Assembly: GCF_003113895.1 (NCBI RefSeq)
Contig: NZ_BDUD01000001.1
Coordinates: 6,250,767 to 6,314,766 of the forward strand
Direction of reading: 5' to 3'
DNA from: Nostoc commune NIES-4072
Lineage (GTDB): Bacteria > Cyanobacteriota > Cyanobacteriia > Cyanobacteriales > Nostocaceae
DNA length: 64,000 bases
The translations under genes were made by a program, and so were the position numbers. Position 1 is the first letter of the stretch. The number at the start of each line of letters is the position of its first letter. This document shows, piece by piece, positions 1-8,307 of the stretch. The notes below the pieces were generated by a model. That model was not told the origin of the DNA, ran no database searches, and was given only the letters and a program-made list of their open reading frames with translations.

Positions 1-2
1 CT

Positions 3-479
3 GACTTTCTCAAGCAGTTGCGGATGCTAAAGAACATGGGTTCTCTGGGAGGCTTCATCAAGATGATTCCAGGGATGAACAAGCTCTCAGACGATCAGCT
101 CAAGCAAGGAGAAACCCAGCTCAAACGCTGTGAGGCGATGATTAACTCCATGACTCGCCAAGAACGCCATGACCCCGATTTATTAGCCAGTTCTCCCAGT
201 CGGCGGCGGCGGATTGCTGCTGGCTCTGGCTATAGAGAGTCAGATGTGACTAAACTAGTGGGTGATTTCCAAAAAATGCGATCGCTCATGCAGCAAATGG
301 GTCAAGGTGGCTTCCCTGGAATGCCAGGAATGTTCGGCGGTGGCGGCATGGGCAACGCCTTCGCAGGCGCAGGCAATCGTCCCCCAGCCCCTGGATGGCG
401 AGGTTATGATGGCGGTGCCCCAGCCACGAAAAAGAAAAAACCCAAAGATAAAAAGAAAAAAGGCTTTGGCAATCTTTAG
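3..479 (+). CDS. ffh: Signal recognition particle protein Ffh, C-terminal part (5' end outside window)
   Basis: This is the end of the SRP54-type GTPase Ffh, which binds the SRP RNA and signal sequences of nascent membrane proteins. The frame is open from base 3, so the N and GTPase domains lie upstream of the window. What remains is the M domain: the GGFIKMIPGM segment, the SRRRRIAAGSG helix that is the RNA-binding signature, a Gly/Met-rich linker (MPGMFGGGGMG) and a strongly basic lysine tail. These features are diagnostic for the family. It stands about 130 bp before rpsP on the same strand, at the head of an RNA/translation gene cluster. Confidence 0.95.
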   Translation, partial: DFLKQLRMLKNMGSLGGFIKMIPGMNKLSDDQLKQGETQLKRCEAMINSMTRQERHDPDLLASSPSRRRRIAAGSGYRESDVTKLVGDFQKMRSLMQQMGQGGFPGMPGMFGGGGMGNAFAGAGNRPPAPGWRGYDGGAPATKKKKPKDKKKKGFGNL

Positions 480-500
480 TTATTGGGCATTGGTAATTTG

Positions 501-533
501 CTAATGACAAATGACTAATGACAAATGACTAAT
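501..533. repeat. Short tandem repeat, 14-bp unit
   Basis: The unit CTAATGACAAATGA is repeated a little more than twice between ffh and rpsP. Similar 'TGACAAATGAC' strings occur at about 2745-2766, 13130-13146 and 43430-43446. They match the short tandemly repeated repetitive sequences known from Nostoc-type genomes. No function is evident. Confidence 0.7.
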
Positions 534-539
534 AGCACC

Positions 540-570
540 AAATGCTAGACCAGTGCTAAAATTAGCATTT
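540..570 (+). promoter_or_regulatory. Hairpin in the ffh-rpsP intergenic region
   Basis: AAATGCTA at 540-547 is the exact inverse of TAGCATTT at 563-570, with a 15-nt loop. It sits 40 bp before the rpsP start. It could separate ffh from rpsP transcription or act in the rpsP leader. There is no T-run, so it is not a classical terminator. Confidence 0.4.
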
Positions 571-609
571 CGGCATACTTAACCAATTAGGAGAATAGAT
601 TCTTCAACC

Positions 610-876
610 ATGATTAAACTGCGCTTAAAGCGATACGGTAAAAAGCGGGAAGCAAGTTACCGCATTATCGCCATTAACAACCTCGCTCGCCGCGATGGTC
701 GTCCCCTAGAAGAGTTGGGATTCTACAACCCTAGAACCGATGAAGTGCGACTAGACGTTCCCGGTATCGTCAAGCGACTACAACAAGGCGCTCAACCCAC
801 TGACACCGTCCGTCGCATTTTAGTAAAAGCCAATGTTTTTGAACAGGTCAGTGCCACAGCTACAGCCGCATCATAA
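610..876 (+). CDS. rpsP: 30S ribosomal protein S16
   Basis: Small-subunit ribosomal protein bS16, needed for 30S assembly. The protein is 88 aa, a normal length, and carries the family signature: [12 protein letters not shown] start, [16 protein letters not shown], then ELGFYNPRT and a C-terminal [13 protein letters not shown]. An AGGAG lies at 589-593, rather far (16 nt) from the ATG. The next gene, a KH-domain RNA-binding protein, follows directly, the usual partner of rpsP in many bacteria. Confidence 0.97.
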   Translation: MIKLRLKRYGKKREASYRIIAINNLARRDGRPLEELGFYNPRTDEVRLDVPGIVKRLQQGAQPTDTVRRILVKANVFEQVSATATAAS

Positions 877-1273
877 TTCGAGAACAATATCCCCAACAGC
901 TAGTCCCAACTATGTTGGGCTGGTTCGGTTTTTAGTGCAACCGTTTTTGGAATCTCCAGAGACTTTAAGCGTCGATTGTGAAATTTCTCAGGCCCTCAAC
1001 CGGGCTTGGATTCGCATCGCTTTTGAAAGCACGGATAAAGGGAAAGTGTTTGGTCGAGGGGGACGCAATATTCAGGCGATTCGTACAGTAATTGCCGCCG
1101 CCGCCGCCGCTACTGGGCAATCAGTATATCTGGATATCTACGGCAGCACTACGCCGGGGCGCGAAGGCATGTCTTTTGATGAAGAGACAGAAGAGCGATC
1201 GCCACCACCGACTAGGAGAGAACCGCGTGGAAATGATGGGCCTAAACCCATTGTTAAACCCCGCCTCCGCTAG
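833..1273 (+). CDS. khpA: KH-domain RNA-binding protein (KhpA/YlqC type)
   Basis: A small single-KH-domain RNA-binding protein. The KH core is visible as [19 protein letters not shown] followed by the GxxG loop in GRGG (residues 74-77 counted from 833) and the helix [16 protein letters not shown] basic, proline-rich tail ([13 protein letters not shown]) follows. Start choice is uncertain: the ATG at 833 overlaps rpsP by 44 bp, and homologous sequence begins only near [17 protein letters not shown]. Downstream in-frame options are GTG 851 and a rare ATA 887, so the true protein may be about 125-140 aa. The rpsP-khpA order is a conserved pair. Confidence 0.85.
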   Translation: MFLNRSVPQLQPHHNSRTISPTASPNYVGLVRFLVQPFLESPETLSVDCEISQALNRAWIRIAFESTDKGKVFGRGGRNIQAIRTVIAAAAAATGQSVYLDIYGSTTPGREGMSFDEETEERSPPPTRREPRGNDGPKPIVKPRLR

Positions 1274-1671
1274 TTTCAAACTAGAGAGCAAGTCTGAGCG
1301 GTTGTAGTTACCTCCGCTCAGAATTTTTGTAAAGACCTAAGAGGCAGGGGAGCAGGGGGCAGGGGGCAGGGAGAAAAATACTGGAATTACCCTGCCACAA
1401 GGGTTAGAGAGCAAATAAATTTATTTATGCAAAAAGTAAAAGTATTTATTTCGAGATGTGTAACACGAGAAATAATACGTCCTTACTTCAGATCCAATAC
1501 ATTCATGTATGGGAATTCCCGACAGCTCCCCGCCCTTCCCCCTTTTCCTCTTTTTGACCTGTAGGGGCACAAAGCTGTACGCCCCTACAGCCAATTAATT
1601 TATTGCAAAGATTTTTTCAAAATGTAAATAATAAAAACGTAATTTCGCTAAGGGCGAAAAAACATTAACCT
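1274..1671. other. Intergenic region with G-rich repeat and inverted repeat
   Basis: No gene is seen. It holds a G-rich stretch at about 1342-1372 with repeated GCAGGGG and, at 1559-1590, a perfect 10-bp inverted repeat CTGTAGGGGC / GCCCCTACAG with a 12-nt loop. That palindrome belongs to the TGTA...TACA class seen elsewhere in the window. The last 80 bp are AT-rich and should hold the phoH promoter, which I could not place with confidence. Confidence 0.6.
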
Positions 1672-2661
1672 TTGTCAAACACAGATCCTCACGAATTAAG
1701 AAATACTATGGCAGGTGCCTTAACAATTCAGCTGCCCAATATTACCAGTGCGATCGCTCTTGGGGGAGATGGAGAAGAAAATCTCAAAATGCTATCTCGG
1801 CAAACAGGAGCCACTTTAGTGCTACGCGGACAGGAATTAGTGATTTCTGGTACCGAAGGGCAAATTGACCTGGCTTCTCGATTAGTGCGATCGCTTGAAG
1901 ACCTCTGGATTAAAGGCAATACTATCTCCAGTGCCGATATTTTAACAGCTCGTCAAGCCATAGATAGCGATCGGCAAGGGGAACTGCAAGATTTACAGCG
2001 AAACGTCCTCGCCAAAAGTCGCCGGGGCGAAGAAGTCCGTGCCAAAACCTTCCGCCAGCGTCAGTATATCGATGCACTCCGTAGACGCGATCTCACCTTT
2101 GGTATTGGGCCTGCTGGTACTGGTAAGACTTATCTCGCTGTTGTTGTCGCCGTGCAAGCACTCCTTGCTAACGAGTTTGAAAAGCTAATTTTAACTCGCC
2201 CTGCCGTCGAAGCTGGTGAAAAACTTGGTTTTTTGCCTGGAGACTTACAGCAGAAAGTTAATCCCTATCTTCGCCCACTTTACGATGCTATTTATGAATT
2301 TATCGACCCCGAAAAAGTGCCCAGCTTAATGGAACGCGGTGTAATTGAAGTCGCACCACTCGCTTATATGCGGGGACGCACTCTCAATAACGCTTTTGTA
2401 ATTGTGGATGAAGCGCAAAATACTACACCCGCTCAAATGAAAATGGTTTTGACTCGTTTGGGTTTCCGTTCTCGGATGGTAATTACAGGCGACATGACAC
2501 AAACTGATTTACCACTTCATCAACAATCGGGTTTAGGAGTGGCTTTACAAATTTTAAAACACGTTGAAGGCATTGCCTTTTGCGAATTTTCCCAAAAAGA
2601 TGTTGTGCGCCATCCTTTGGTTCAGCGCATTGTTGCTGCTTATGAACAATATGAAAAATAG
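1672..2661 (+). CDS. phoH: PhoH family ATPase/NTPase
   Basis: PhoH-like protein of 329 aa, a P-loop NTPase family linked to RNA metabolism and stress. Walker A is GPAGTGKT (residues 146-153), Walker B is VIVDEAQN (243-250), and the segment ITGDMTQTDLP matches the sensor region of the family. The N-terminal about 80 residues look like the small KH-like domain found in PhoH proteins. Start is TTG at 1672 or ATG at 1708 (MAGALTIQ); neither has a convincing Shine-Dalgarno sequence. It ends the ffh-rpsP-KH-phoH cluster. Confidence 0.93.
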   Translation: MSNTDPHELRNTMAGALTIQLPNITSAIALGGDGEENLKMLSRQTGATLVLRGQELVISGTEGQIDLASRLVRSLEDLWIKGNTISSADILTARQAIDSDRQGELQDLQRNVLAKSRRGEEVRAKTFRQRQYIDALRRRDLTFGIGPAGTGKTYLAVVVAVQALLANEFEKLILTRPAVEAGEKLGFLPGDLQQKVNPYLRPLYDAIYEFIDPEKVPSLMERGVIEVAPLAYMRGRTLNNAFVIVDEAQNTTPAQMKMVLTRLGFRSRMVITGDMTQTDLPLHQQSGLGVALQILKHVEGIAFCEFSQKDVVRHPLVQRIVAAYEQYEK

Positions 2662-2673
2662 GGATTGGGAATT

Positions 2674-2707
2674 GGGCATGGGGCATGGGGCATGGGGCAT
2701 GGGGCAT
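2674..2707. repeat. GGGCATG heptamer tandem repeat
   Basis: Five near-perfect copies of the 7-bp unit GGGCATG directly follow phoH. Similar degenerate runs (GGGCATT/GGGCATG) occur at about 41215-41240 and 60630-60660. Such heptamer repeats are typical of heterocystous cyanobacteria. Confidence 0.75.
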
Positions 2708-2766
2708 TAATTAGGACTCATCGTTTAACTAACGACAAATAACAAATGACAAAGGACAAATGACAA

Positions 2767-3171
2767 ATGGCCACAACATTGAAAGAATTTTTAGAAGCTT
2801 GTGAGACTTTAGGAACTTTGCGTTTAATTGTTACTAGCAGTGCTGCTGTATTAGAAGCACGAGGCAAAATAGAAAAGTTATTTTATGCAGAATTACCCAA
2901 AGGTAAATATGCGAATATGCATACTGAAGGCTTTGAGTTTCACTTGAATATGGACAAAATCACTCAGGTGAAATTTGAAACAGGTGAAGCGAAGAGGGGA
3001 AATTTTACAACCTATGCTATTCGGTTTTTAGATGATAAACAAGAGCCTGCTTTAAGCCTATTTTTACAATGGGGTAAACCTGGCGAATATGAACCCGGAC
3101 AGGTAGAAGCTTGGCAGACTTTAAAAGAGAAGTATGGTGAAGTTTGGCAGCCTTTACCAGCAGAAATTTAA
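2767..3171 (+). CDS. ChuX/HutX-like haem-binding-fold protein
   Basis: A 134-aa cytosolic protein with no signal peptide. It lines up with the single-domain HutX/ChuX half of the haem-degrading HemS family: an early strand IVTSSAAVLEARGKI, a middle segment FEFHLNMDKITQVKFE, then YAIRFLDDKQEPALSLFLQWG and a closing helix EPGQVEAWQTLKEKYG. Family members bind haem or related tetrapyrroles and pass them on. No haem transporter is adjacent, so a haem role is inferred from the fold pattern only. It stands almost end to end with the convergent CcmK gene. Confidence 0.6.
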   Translation: MATTLKEFLEACETLGTLRLIVTSSAAVLEARGKIEKLFYAELPKGKYANMHTEGFEFHLNMDKITQVKFETGEAKRGNFTTYAIRFLDDKQEPALSLFLQWGKPGEYEPGQVEAWQTLKEKYGEVWQPLPAEI

Positions 3172-3173
3172 AG

Positions 3174-3512
3174 CTAAACTGATAGGGGTGCAGGAAATCG
3201 GATATCTGCACCGAATTGTTCCACATTAATGCTGCGATGAATCGGTAAAACATATTCTAAATTTTCGTGAGGACGGGGAATAATATGATAAGAAATCACC
3301 TCACCGCCGTTAACTCGCAGCACCGCCTTTAGTCCTGCTGTCACCGCCACATTTACCTCGCCCACAACTCCCCTAATTAACACGGTAATCCGTCCCAAAT
3401 CAGTATTTTCATAACCAACAAGGGTTACACGGGCAGCTTTACACATAGCATCTCCCACTTCCACTGCTGTGGGAACGCCATAAACTTCAATCATGCCTAG
3501 TGCCAATGTCAT
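3174..3512 (-). CDS. ccmK: Carboxysome shell protein of the CcmK family (BMC domain)
   Basis: A 112-aa single BMC-domain protein forming hexamers in the beta-carboxysome shell facets. The start MTLALGMIEVYGVPTAVEVGDAM and the block ARVTLVGYE followed by GRITVLIRG are diagnostic. I chose the ATG at 3512; the frame stays open to 3578 but the extra 22 residues do not fit the family. The pore-loop segment reads NTDLGR instead of KIGSGR of CcmK1/K2, and the tail after PIHRSINVEQF is extended. The gene stands alone, without ccmL/M/N/O or a second ccmK, so it is a satellite paralogue (CcmK3-6 group); I cannot decide which. Confidence 0.85.
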   Translation of the reverse strand: MTLALGMIEVYGVPTAVEVGDAMCKAARVTLVGYENTDLGRITVLIRGVVGEVNVAVTAGLKAVLRVNGGEVISYHIIPRPHENLEYVLPIHRSINVEQFGADIRFPAPLSV

Positions 3513-3630
3513 GCTGTCACCATAGTTTGGGATTGTAAGGTAAAATATCTTACTACAAAGTTTTAATTTTTTACACAAACTTACTTAATTTTTAATCGAT
3601 AAATAATCAACGTTAAATACAAAACTGCTA

Positions 3631-4431
3631 ATGCTTACAATAAAGGCGATTTGGAGTTTTTGCTTGCTGCTTTTATTCCTTTTGTGGGGTGGCGATGCTT
3701 TTGCAGGAGAGTTGTCTGAACGGTTAGCAAATTTTCCCCAATGGGAAAAATTAACTTCCGTACAACCGGCTTCAGGAGATTTGGTTTATCCTGAATGGAT
3801 GGCTGGTACTTGGCAAGTTACAAGTACTTTAGTAGATTTAGCTGCACCTTTAGCACCAGAAATCGTAACTCCAGGATTTGAAGGTAATCGCCGACAATTA
3901 AATCAGCCTGTGAGTTTTGTAGTAAGATTTGTCAAAGAGCAACCATCTATTACTGGGTTAAAGATATTACCTCAGATAAAGAAAAAATCCCCAATTTTAG
4001 TAGCAGATAGAGCGTTTAATAGCTTGAATTTGGCAAGAGCTTATTTAGGGAATGAAGCTGTGTTATTAGTCAAAGTAGATCCAGATTCACCTAATCGTCA
4101 GATTACGTTCTTGCGTAGCAGCCGTCAACTAGTTTCCATTGTGACTGCACGGGCTACAGAAACTACCCCTGATGACAAATTCATCACTACGGAAGTGTTT
4201 CAACAACTATTCAAAGGCGGTTCACGCCCTTATTTAAACTCTGTAGAATCTACCACGGCTTATCATAAACTTCCAACAGCTAATCCGGCAATTGAGGCAG
4301 ATCAAGTTACTGCTGTCTACCTTTCACCCCAAGATCCAGATTACTTTAAAACTGGTTCTCGACCAGTTGCTCTCTATCGCTATCGCCTAGAATTTATCCC
4401 TGCACAATTGTCTAATACTCCAAAGGAGTGA
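3631..4431 (+). CDS. Secreted/lumenal protein, DUF6816-like
   Basis: A 266-aa protein with a clear N-terminal signal peptide (hydrophobic FCLLLLFLLWGG, cleavage probably after DAFA). The mature part begins LSERLANFPQWEKL and contains PEWMAGTWQVTSTLVD, a lipocalin-like strand pattern, and a C-terminal VALYRYRLEFIPA. This looks like a family conserved in cyanobacteria and plastids (DUF6816 as far as I recall), of unknown function. Location should be the thylakoid lumen or periplasm. It is divergent from the ccmK gene. Confidence 0.6.
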   Translation: MLTIKAIWSFCLLLLFLLWGGDAFAGELSERLANFPQWEKLTSVQPASGDLVYPEWMAGTWQVTSTLVDLAAPLAPEIVTPGFEGNRRQLNQPVSFVVRFVKEQPSITGLKILPQIKKKSPILVADRAFNSLNLARAYLGNEAVLLVKVDPDSPNRQITFLRSSRQLVSIVTARATETTPDDKFITTEVFQQLFKGGSRPYLNSVESTTAYHKLPTANPAIEADQVTAVYLSPQDPDYFKTGSRPVALYRYRLEFIPAQLSNTPKE

Positions 4432-4446
4432 TTTAATCCATAGCAC

Positions 4447-4475
4447 TTGACTAGTTTGTAATACGAATGTAGTAT
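4447..4475 (+). promoter_or_regulatory. Predicted sigma-70-type promoter of the ABC transporter gene
   Basis: TTGACT at 4447-4452 and TAGTAT at 4470-4475 are spaced by 17 bp, 35 bp before the first possible start codon of the next gene. The -35 is 5/6 and the -10 is 4/6 to consensus. Sequence match only. Confidence 0.45.
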
Positions 4476-4509
4476 ATAAATTCCAAGTTTACGATCGCGC
4501 TCTTGGACG

Positions 4510-6339
4510 GTGTGCATCATGGCCAAATTTCAAGATATTGTCAATTACTTTCACTCTTACTGGAAGCAGAGTGTTTTCAGTATTACAGCATCTAGCATTT
4601 ACGAAGTTATTGATTTAGTTGTCCCTTACGCGATTGGGCAGATTTTAAACGTTTTGTCTAATCAACCTTTGGATAAACCACTTCAAAGTGCGATCGCAAC
4701 TTTTTCAAACATCACCAATTACCCAGTCAATAAAACTCTATCTTTAGGTGTCTTACTGGGTTTAATATTCGTTGTCACCGTAGTGAGAGCGCCCACACAA
4801 CCCTGGTTAACCAATTGGTTTCATTGGGATATAGCTTTAAGGGTGCGTCGGGAGAAAGCCCAAACAGCCATAGAAAAAATTCTGACTCTCCCACTGGAAT
4901 TTTATGATGAAAATAACCCCGGACGTATTGCTGGAAGAATAGCAAGAGGTATTTCTAATCACACTTTTAGTTACCCTGAAGTTGCCGGACAGTTGATTCC
5001 TAAACTAGCTCGTGTACTAGGAATCTTCTTGTTTATTTTGGTGATTGAATGGCGAATTGCAGTTCTATATCTAATCTCCTTTGTAGTTATCCTTGGCTTA
5101 ACTTTGAAGGATTTACAACGGTTGATTGGGCACGAAACTATTCTAGATAAATACGGTGAAGACACCGAAAGCCGTACTTCCGAATTGATTACTAATATCA
5201 AAACGGTGAAAGCATTTGCTAGAGAAGCTAGGGAACTGAAACGGCAAAAGCAACGTTTAGATCGTGAACTAACGGTGGTTGAGAGTCGCATCCACAAAGG
5301 TTATACGATACTGACTACTTGGCAAAGAACTGTAATTCAGTTTTGTGTATTTACAATTCTGGGTTTGACTTTAGCAGCAACATTAGATGGGAGAATTTCT
5401 CTTGGTCACTTTGTCATGACCTTAACTCTTTCTAGCATGGCTTATGCTGAATTAGAACCTATTAGTGCCTTGGCAGAAGTTTTTGCCCGTCGTTATTCTC
5501 CCATGCTGCGGTTTCACGAATTTCTGCAAGAGCCAACTGCATCTGATTCAGCTAGTCTTTTAGAAGAGAGCAACCAGACAGAATCTCCTTATAAATTTAC
5601 TGGAAAAGTTGAGTTGTCCCACCTGACTTTTGGATATGATGCCAAGCGTCAAGTTTTACAAGATATTAACTTGTTGATTGAGCCATACCAAACAGTGGCA
5701 TTAGTGGGGCGTTCCGGTTCTGGTAAGTCTACTTTAGTGAAATTGCTGTTGCGATATTTTGAGCCTCAAGAAGGTCAAATTCTGATTGATGGTCAAGATA
5801 TTCGCACTTTGGATGTGGGTAAGTATAGACGAAGGCTAGCGATCGTTCACCAAGAAGTAGACGTTTTTAACGGTACTATATTAGATAACCTCACCTACGG
5901 CAGACCAAATGCTAGTTTAGAGCAGGTTCAAGAAGCCTGTAGAATTGCCAGAGTCGATGAAGTAGTGCAGCACTTACCCAAAGGTTATTACACCGTCGTG
6001 GGAGAACGAGGTGTCAGGCTATCTGGAGGACAAAGACAACGGTTAGGAATTGCTAGGGCGTTGTTAGTAGAACCAGACGTGCTGATTTTTGACGAAGCCA
6101 CCTCTAGTTTAGATTATGAGTCTGAGCGTTCAATTCAACTAGCGATGCGATCAATTCAGGGTACTTGCACCACCATTGTTATTGCTCACCGTCTAAGTAC
6201 AGTGCGGGAAGCTGATAAAATTGTGGTTCTTGAGCAAGGAAAGATTGTAGAAGTCGGTAGCCACGAAGAACTCTTGCATCACGAAGGTATTTACCACCGC
6301 TTGCACTCCCTGCAAGAAACAGGAGAACTCCTGAATTAG
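4510..6339 (+). CDS. ABC exporter half-transporter (permease fused to ATPase)
   Basis: A 609-aa type IV (MsbA/McjD-like) ABC half-transporter that should work as a homodimer or with a partner in the inner membrane. The N-terminal about 330 residues hold six membrane segments and the family motif FYDENNPGRIAGRIARG. The ATPase follows, with Walker A GRSGSGKST, signature [15 protein letters not shown], Walker B LIFDEATSSLD and the switch histidine in IAHRLSTV. The start may be GTG 4510 or ATG 4519 (MAKFQDIV). Substrate cannot be told. A paralogue lies at 32386. Confidence 0.92.
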   Translation: MCIMAKFQDIVNYFHSYWKQSVFSITASSIYEVIDLVVPYAIGQILNVLSNQPLDKPLQSAIATFSNITNYPVNKTLSLGVLLGLIFVVTVVRAPTQPWLTNWFHWDIALRVRREKAQTAIEKILTLPLEFYDENNPGRIAGRIARGISNHTFSYPEVAGQLIPKLARVLGIFLFILVIEWRIAVLYLISFVVILGLTLKDLQRLIGHETILDKYGEDTESRTSELITNIKTVKAFAREARELKRQKQRLDRELTVVESRIHKGYTILTTWQRTVIQFCVFTILGLTLAATLDGRISLGHFVMTLTLSSMAYAELEPISALAEVFARRYSPMLRFHEFLQEPTASDSASLLEESNQTESPYKFTGKVELSHLTFGYDAKRQVLQDINLLIEPYQTVALVGRSGSGKSTLVKLLLRYFEPQEGQILIDGQDIRTLDVGKYRRRLAIVHQEVDVFNGTILDNLTYGRPNASLEQVQEACRIARVDEVVQHLPKGYYTVVGERGVRLSGGQRQRLGIARALLVEPDVLIFDEATSSLDYESERSIQLAMRSIQGTCTTIVIAHRLSTVREADKIVVLEQGKIVEVGSHEELLHHEGIYHRLHSLQETGELLN

Positions 6340-6393
6340 AGGACTTATAAGATTTAATATCGGACATTTTTTTGACCCCTCATGTGAACAGTT

Positions 6394-6479
6394 ACTTAGG
6401 AACTTCCAAAAAATTGATTATTATTAAAATGTGGCTTTTGATTTTTATTGAGTAATTTATTTCTTGGAAGTCCTTAAGT
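6394..6479. repeat. MITE-like element with 16-bp terminal inverted repeats
   Basis: ACTTAGGAACTTCCAA at 6394-6409 and TTGGAAGTCCTTAAGT at 6464-6479 are inverted repeats with 14 of 16 matches, enclosing about 54 bp of AT-rich DNA. No target duplication is visible. The size and form fit a miniature inverted-repeat element that may have been mobilised by an IS elsewhere in the genome. Confidence 0.55.
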
Positions 6480-6501
6480 GAATCTACACATAGAGATAGA
6501 T

Positions 6502-6744
6502 TTAGTCGCTTGTATTTTGCTCAAGCCAAGCGACTAAATCAGATACATTTGAAAAATCTAAAAATTCTTCGCCCAATCCTTCCAATTTTTCAGTAGATAA
6601 GACTTGGAGACGTTCAATTATTAATGAATCTATCTCACCAAAGCGTCTGTTTAAAAGACGTTTTGTATATTTCAACGCTTCCTTCTGTTCTCCCCTCTGT
6701 TCTCCCTGATGCAAAATATCTTGATAAATTACTGATTCTTGCAT
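6502..6744 (-). pseudogene. C-terminal remnant of a Rpn-family/DUF4351 protein
   Basis: An 80-aa frame with the DUF4351 C-terminal module (LLNRRFGEIDSLIIERLQVLS, then a closing DLVAWLEQ). Full-length relatives are about 250-300 aa and carry an N-terminal PD-(D/E)XK Rpn nuclease domain. That domain is missing: upstream, only unrelated frames are found. The first residues (MQESVIYQDILHQGEQRGEQ) correspond to the middle of the full protein, so this is a truncated gene and not a small complete one. Confidence 0.65.
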
Positions 6745-6873
6745 AAGTTCCTCCCGGAATGATTATTGTACCTGATTTTATTGATTGCTTGGGGGAGTTA
6801 CAAGAAGTAAAGAAAATAATCAATTTCCCACTGCGAGAATATTAATCAGTAATCGAAGTATTCCAACAAAAAA

Positions 6874-7830
6874 TTAAGATTTAATCTTATCTGCTTCTTT
6901 CTGCGCCGCCTCACTATATTTTTTATATAGTTGAGTCCTAATTTTTGCCTCCTGATAACGGCTGTGGTTTTTTGGTACCGTACTCATTAAATCTGAGGCT
7001 CGTTGCCACTTAGCAGCTATCTCTAACCACTGAGTTGAGACTGTGGCTGTTTTACCAGATGCAGAAGCTTGGTTAGCAATTCTCACGGCTGTGGAAAATT
7101 GATCATCAGACGGGTCAGAAATGTTATTCTTAGCAGGACTAAGTGGTGTTTGAACTTTCTTCTGGCTCGTATTTTCTGGAGTTATAGATTTAGAAGTTTG
7201 TAATTGCATTAGGTTGCTCAGATTATTACCTAACTGGGCATAAACAACCCAACTAAGCAACAACAGTGAGCATAAACCAGCCGCAGCTAATATCTTTTTT
7301 TTAGGCTTATTTTTGTGTTTTTCTTTGTTAATAAGTACCAAAGGACGAGAAACTTGAGTTCTAGGAAAATTTGGCTTTCCTAGTTCAGCTTTAGCTTCTG
7401 TGAAATCTGCAATTAATTGCTTTACAAGATTAGGCTGAATTAACGTAATTTCCTGTGACCAAAGCAATTGGTTGTCGCGATCGCTATCTATTTCCTTTAA
7501 CCACAATAATTGTTGTTCTCGAACAATCCGACTGTTGATATTGACTCGCCGAATGTGACGCGGCGCGATGGAATCAAGAATTTGCTGGATTTGTTCTACG
7601 AGGGGAGATTGCTCAAGTTGCTCTATTCTAGCCGCCTCGCACAGAAGTTGTAAGACACCATCAGAAAATATGGCTCTAGTTCTGACACCAGACTTGGCTA
7701 GCTTTTCGTTCAATAGTTGAATAATGGCAGCAACGCTACCTTGGTGAGCTTGCCAAACGATATCATTTATCCGGTCTACCACCTGAAATTTAGTGATAGC
7801 TCTTCCACCCTGACTGATTAACGTATTCAT
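6874..7830 (-). CDS. Membrane-anchored protein of unknown function
   Basis: A 318-aa protein that I do not recognise by name. Residues 1 to about 185 are hydrophilic; they include INDIVWQAHQGSVAAIIQLLNEKL, a pattern seen at the start of several cyanobacterial unknown proteins. A single membrane segment (ILAAAGLCSLLLLSWVVYA) follows a run of lysines near residue 200, so the N-terminus is probably cytoplasmic. The outer part has a Ser/Thr/Pro-rich linker and a C-terminal helix-rich domain ending QKEADKIKS. It stands alone. Confidence 0.75.
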   Translation of the reverse strand: MNTLISQGGRAITKFQVVDRINDIVWQAHQGSVAAIIQLLNEKLAKSGVRTRAIFSDGVLQLLCEAARIEQLEQSPLVEQIQQILDSIAPRHIRRVNINSRIVREQQLLWLKEIDSDRDNQLLWSQEITLIQPNLVKQLIADFTEAKAELGKPNFPRTQVSRPLVLINKEKHKNKPKKKILAAAGLCSLLLLSWVVYAQLGNNLSNLMQLQTSKSITPENTSQKKVQTPLSPAKNNISDPSDDQFSTAVRIANQASASGKTATVSTQWLEIAAKWQRASDLMSTVPKNHSRYQEAKIRTQLYKKYSEAAQKEADKIKS

Positions 7831-8307
7831 TAATTTAGGGACTATTTTCTACTTACCTTGATCTTGTTTTCGATTTTACGAGTAAAAAGATGAGTTGCCA
7901 AATAAAATCATAAATATACAGCCTACCTTTTCGGTTCGGCAAGGATGATTGATCGCATTAAGTTAATTTGACACTTCTACGCCTTGAAAGTGTAGGATTC
8001 TTGGGCTGAAACTGCGTTTTCAGGATAACGCCCATGCTGGCGGACGCGCTACCTGTTTGACATAGTACATTAATGATGTCTTTTTGCGTAGGCGTAGCCC
8101 GCCATAGGCATCGCCTTTGGTAAAGTTGTCAGATATTGTTCACAAACTAAACAAAATTGCTGTATCGGGATATTTTTGTGAGGAATTCTCGCTTTTTTCG
8201 CCTTTTTGTCATAATGGCAAGACTAACTCGTGCTGCGATCGCTACATTAGAAATATATAAATCAAAACCATTGTTGATTTTTATTCATCCGCAGTTCACA
8301 CAAAACC
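7831..8307. other. Intergenic region, no gene seen
   Basis: No coding region is supported. It holds a stretch at about 7970-8045 with short hairpins (ACACTT...AAGTGT; CTGAAA...TTTCAG) that looks like a degraded mobile-element end, and at about 8087-8120 one copy of the dispersed 'GCGTAGGCGTAGCCCGCC' type repeat. Related strings are at 15402-15435, 23846-23900 and 40415-40445. Confidence 0.5.

Noticed and set aside
6760-6846. 29-aa plus-strand frame (MIIVPDFIDCLGEL...)
   Set aside because: Too short, no family; probably chance next to the DUF4351 remnant.
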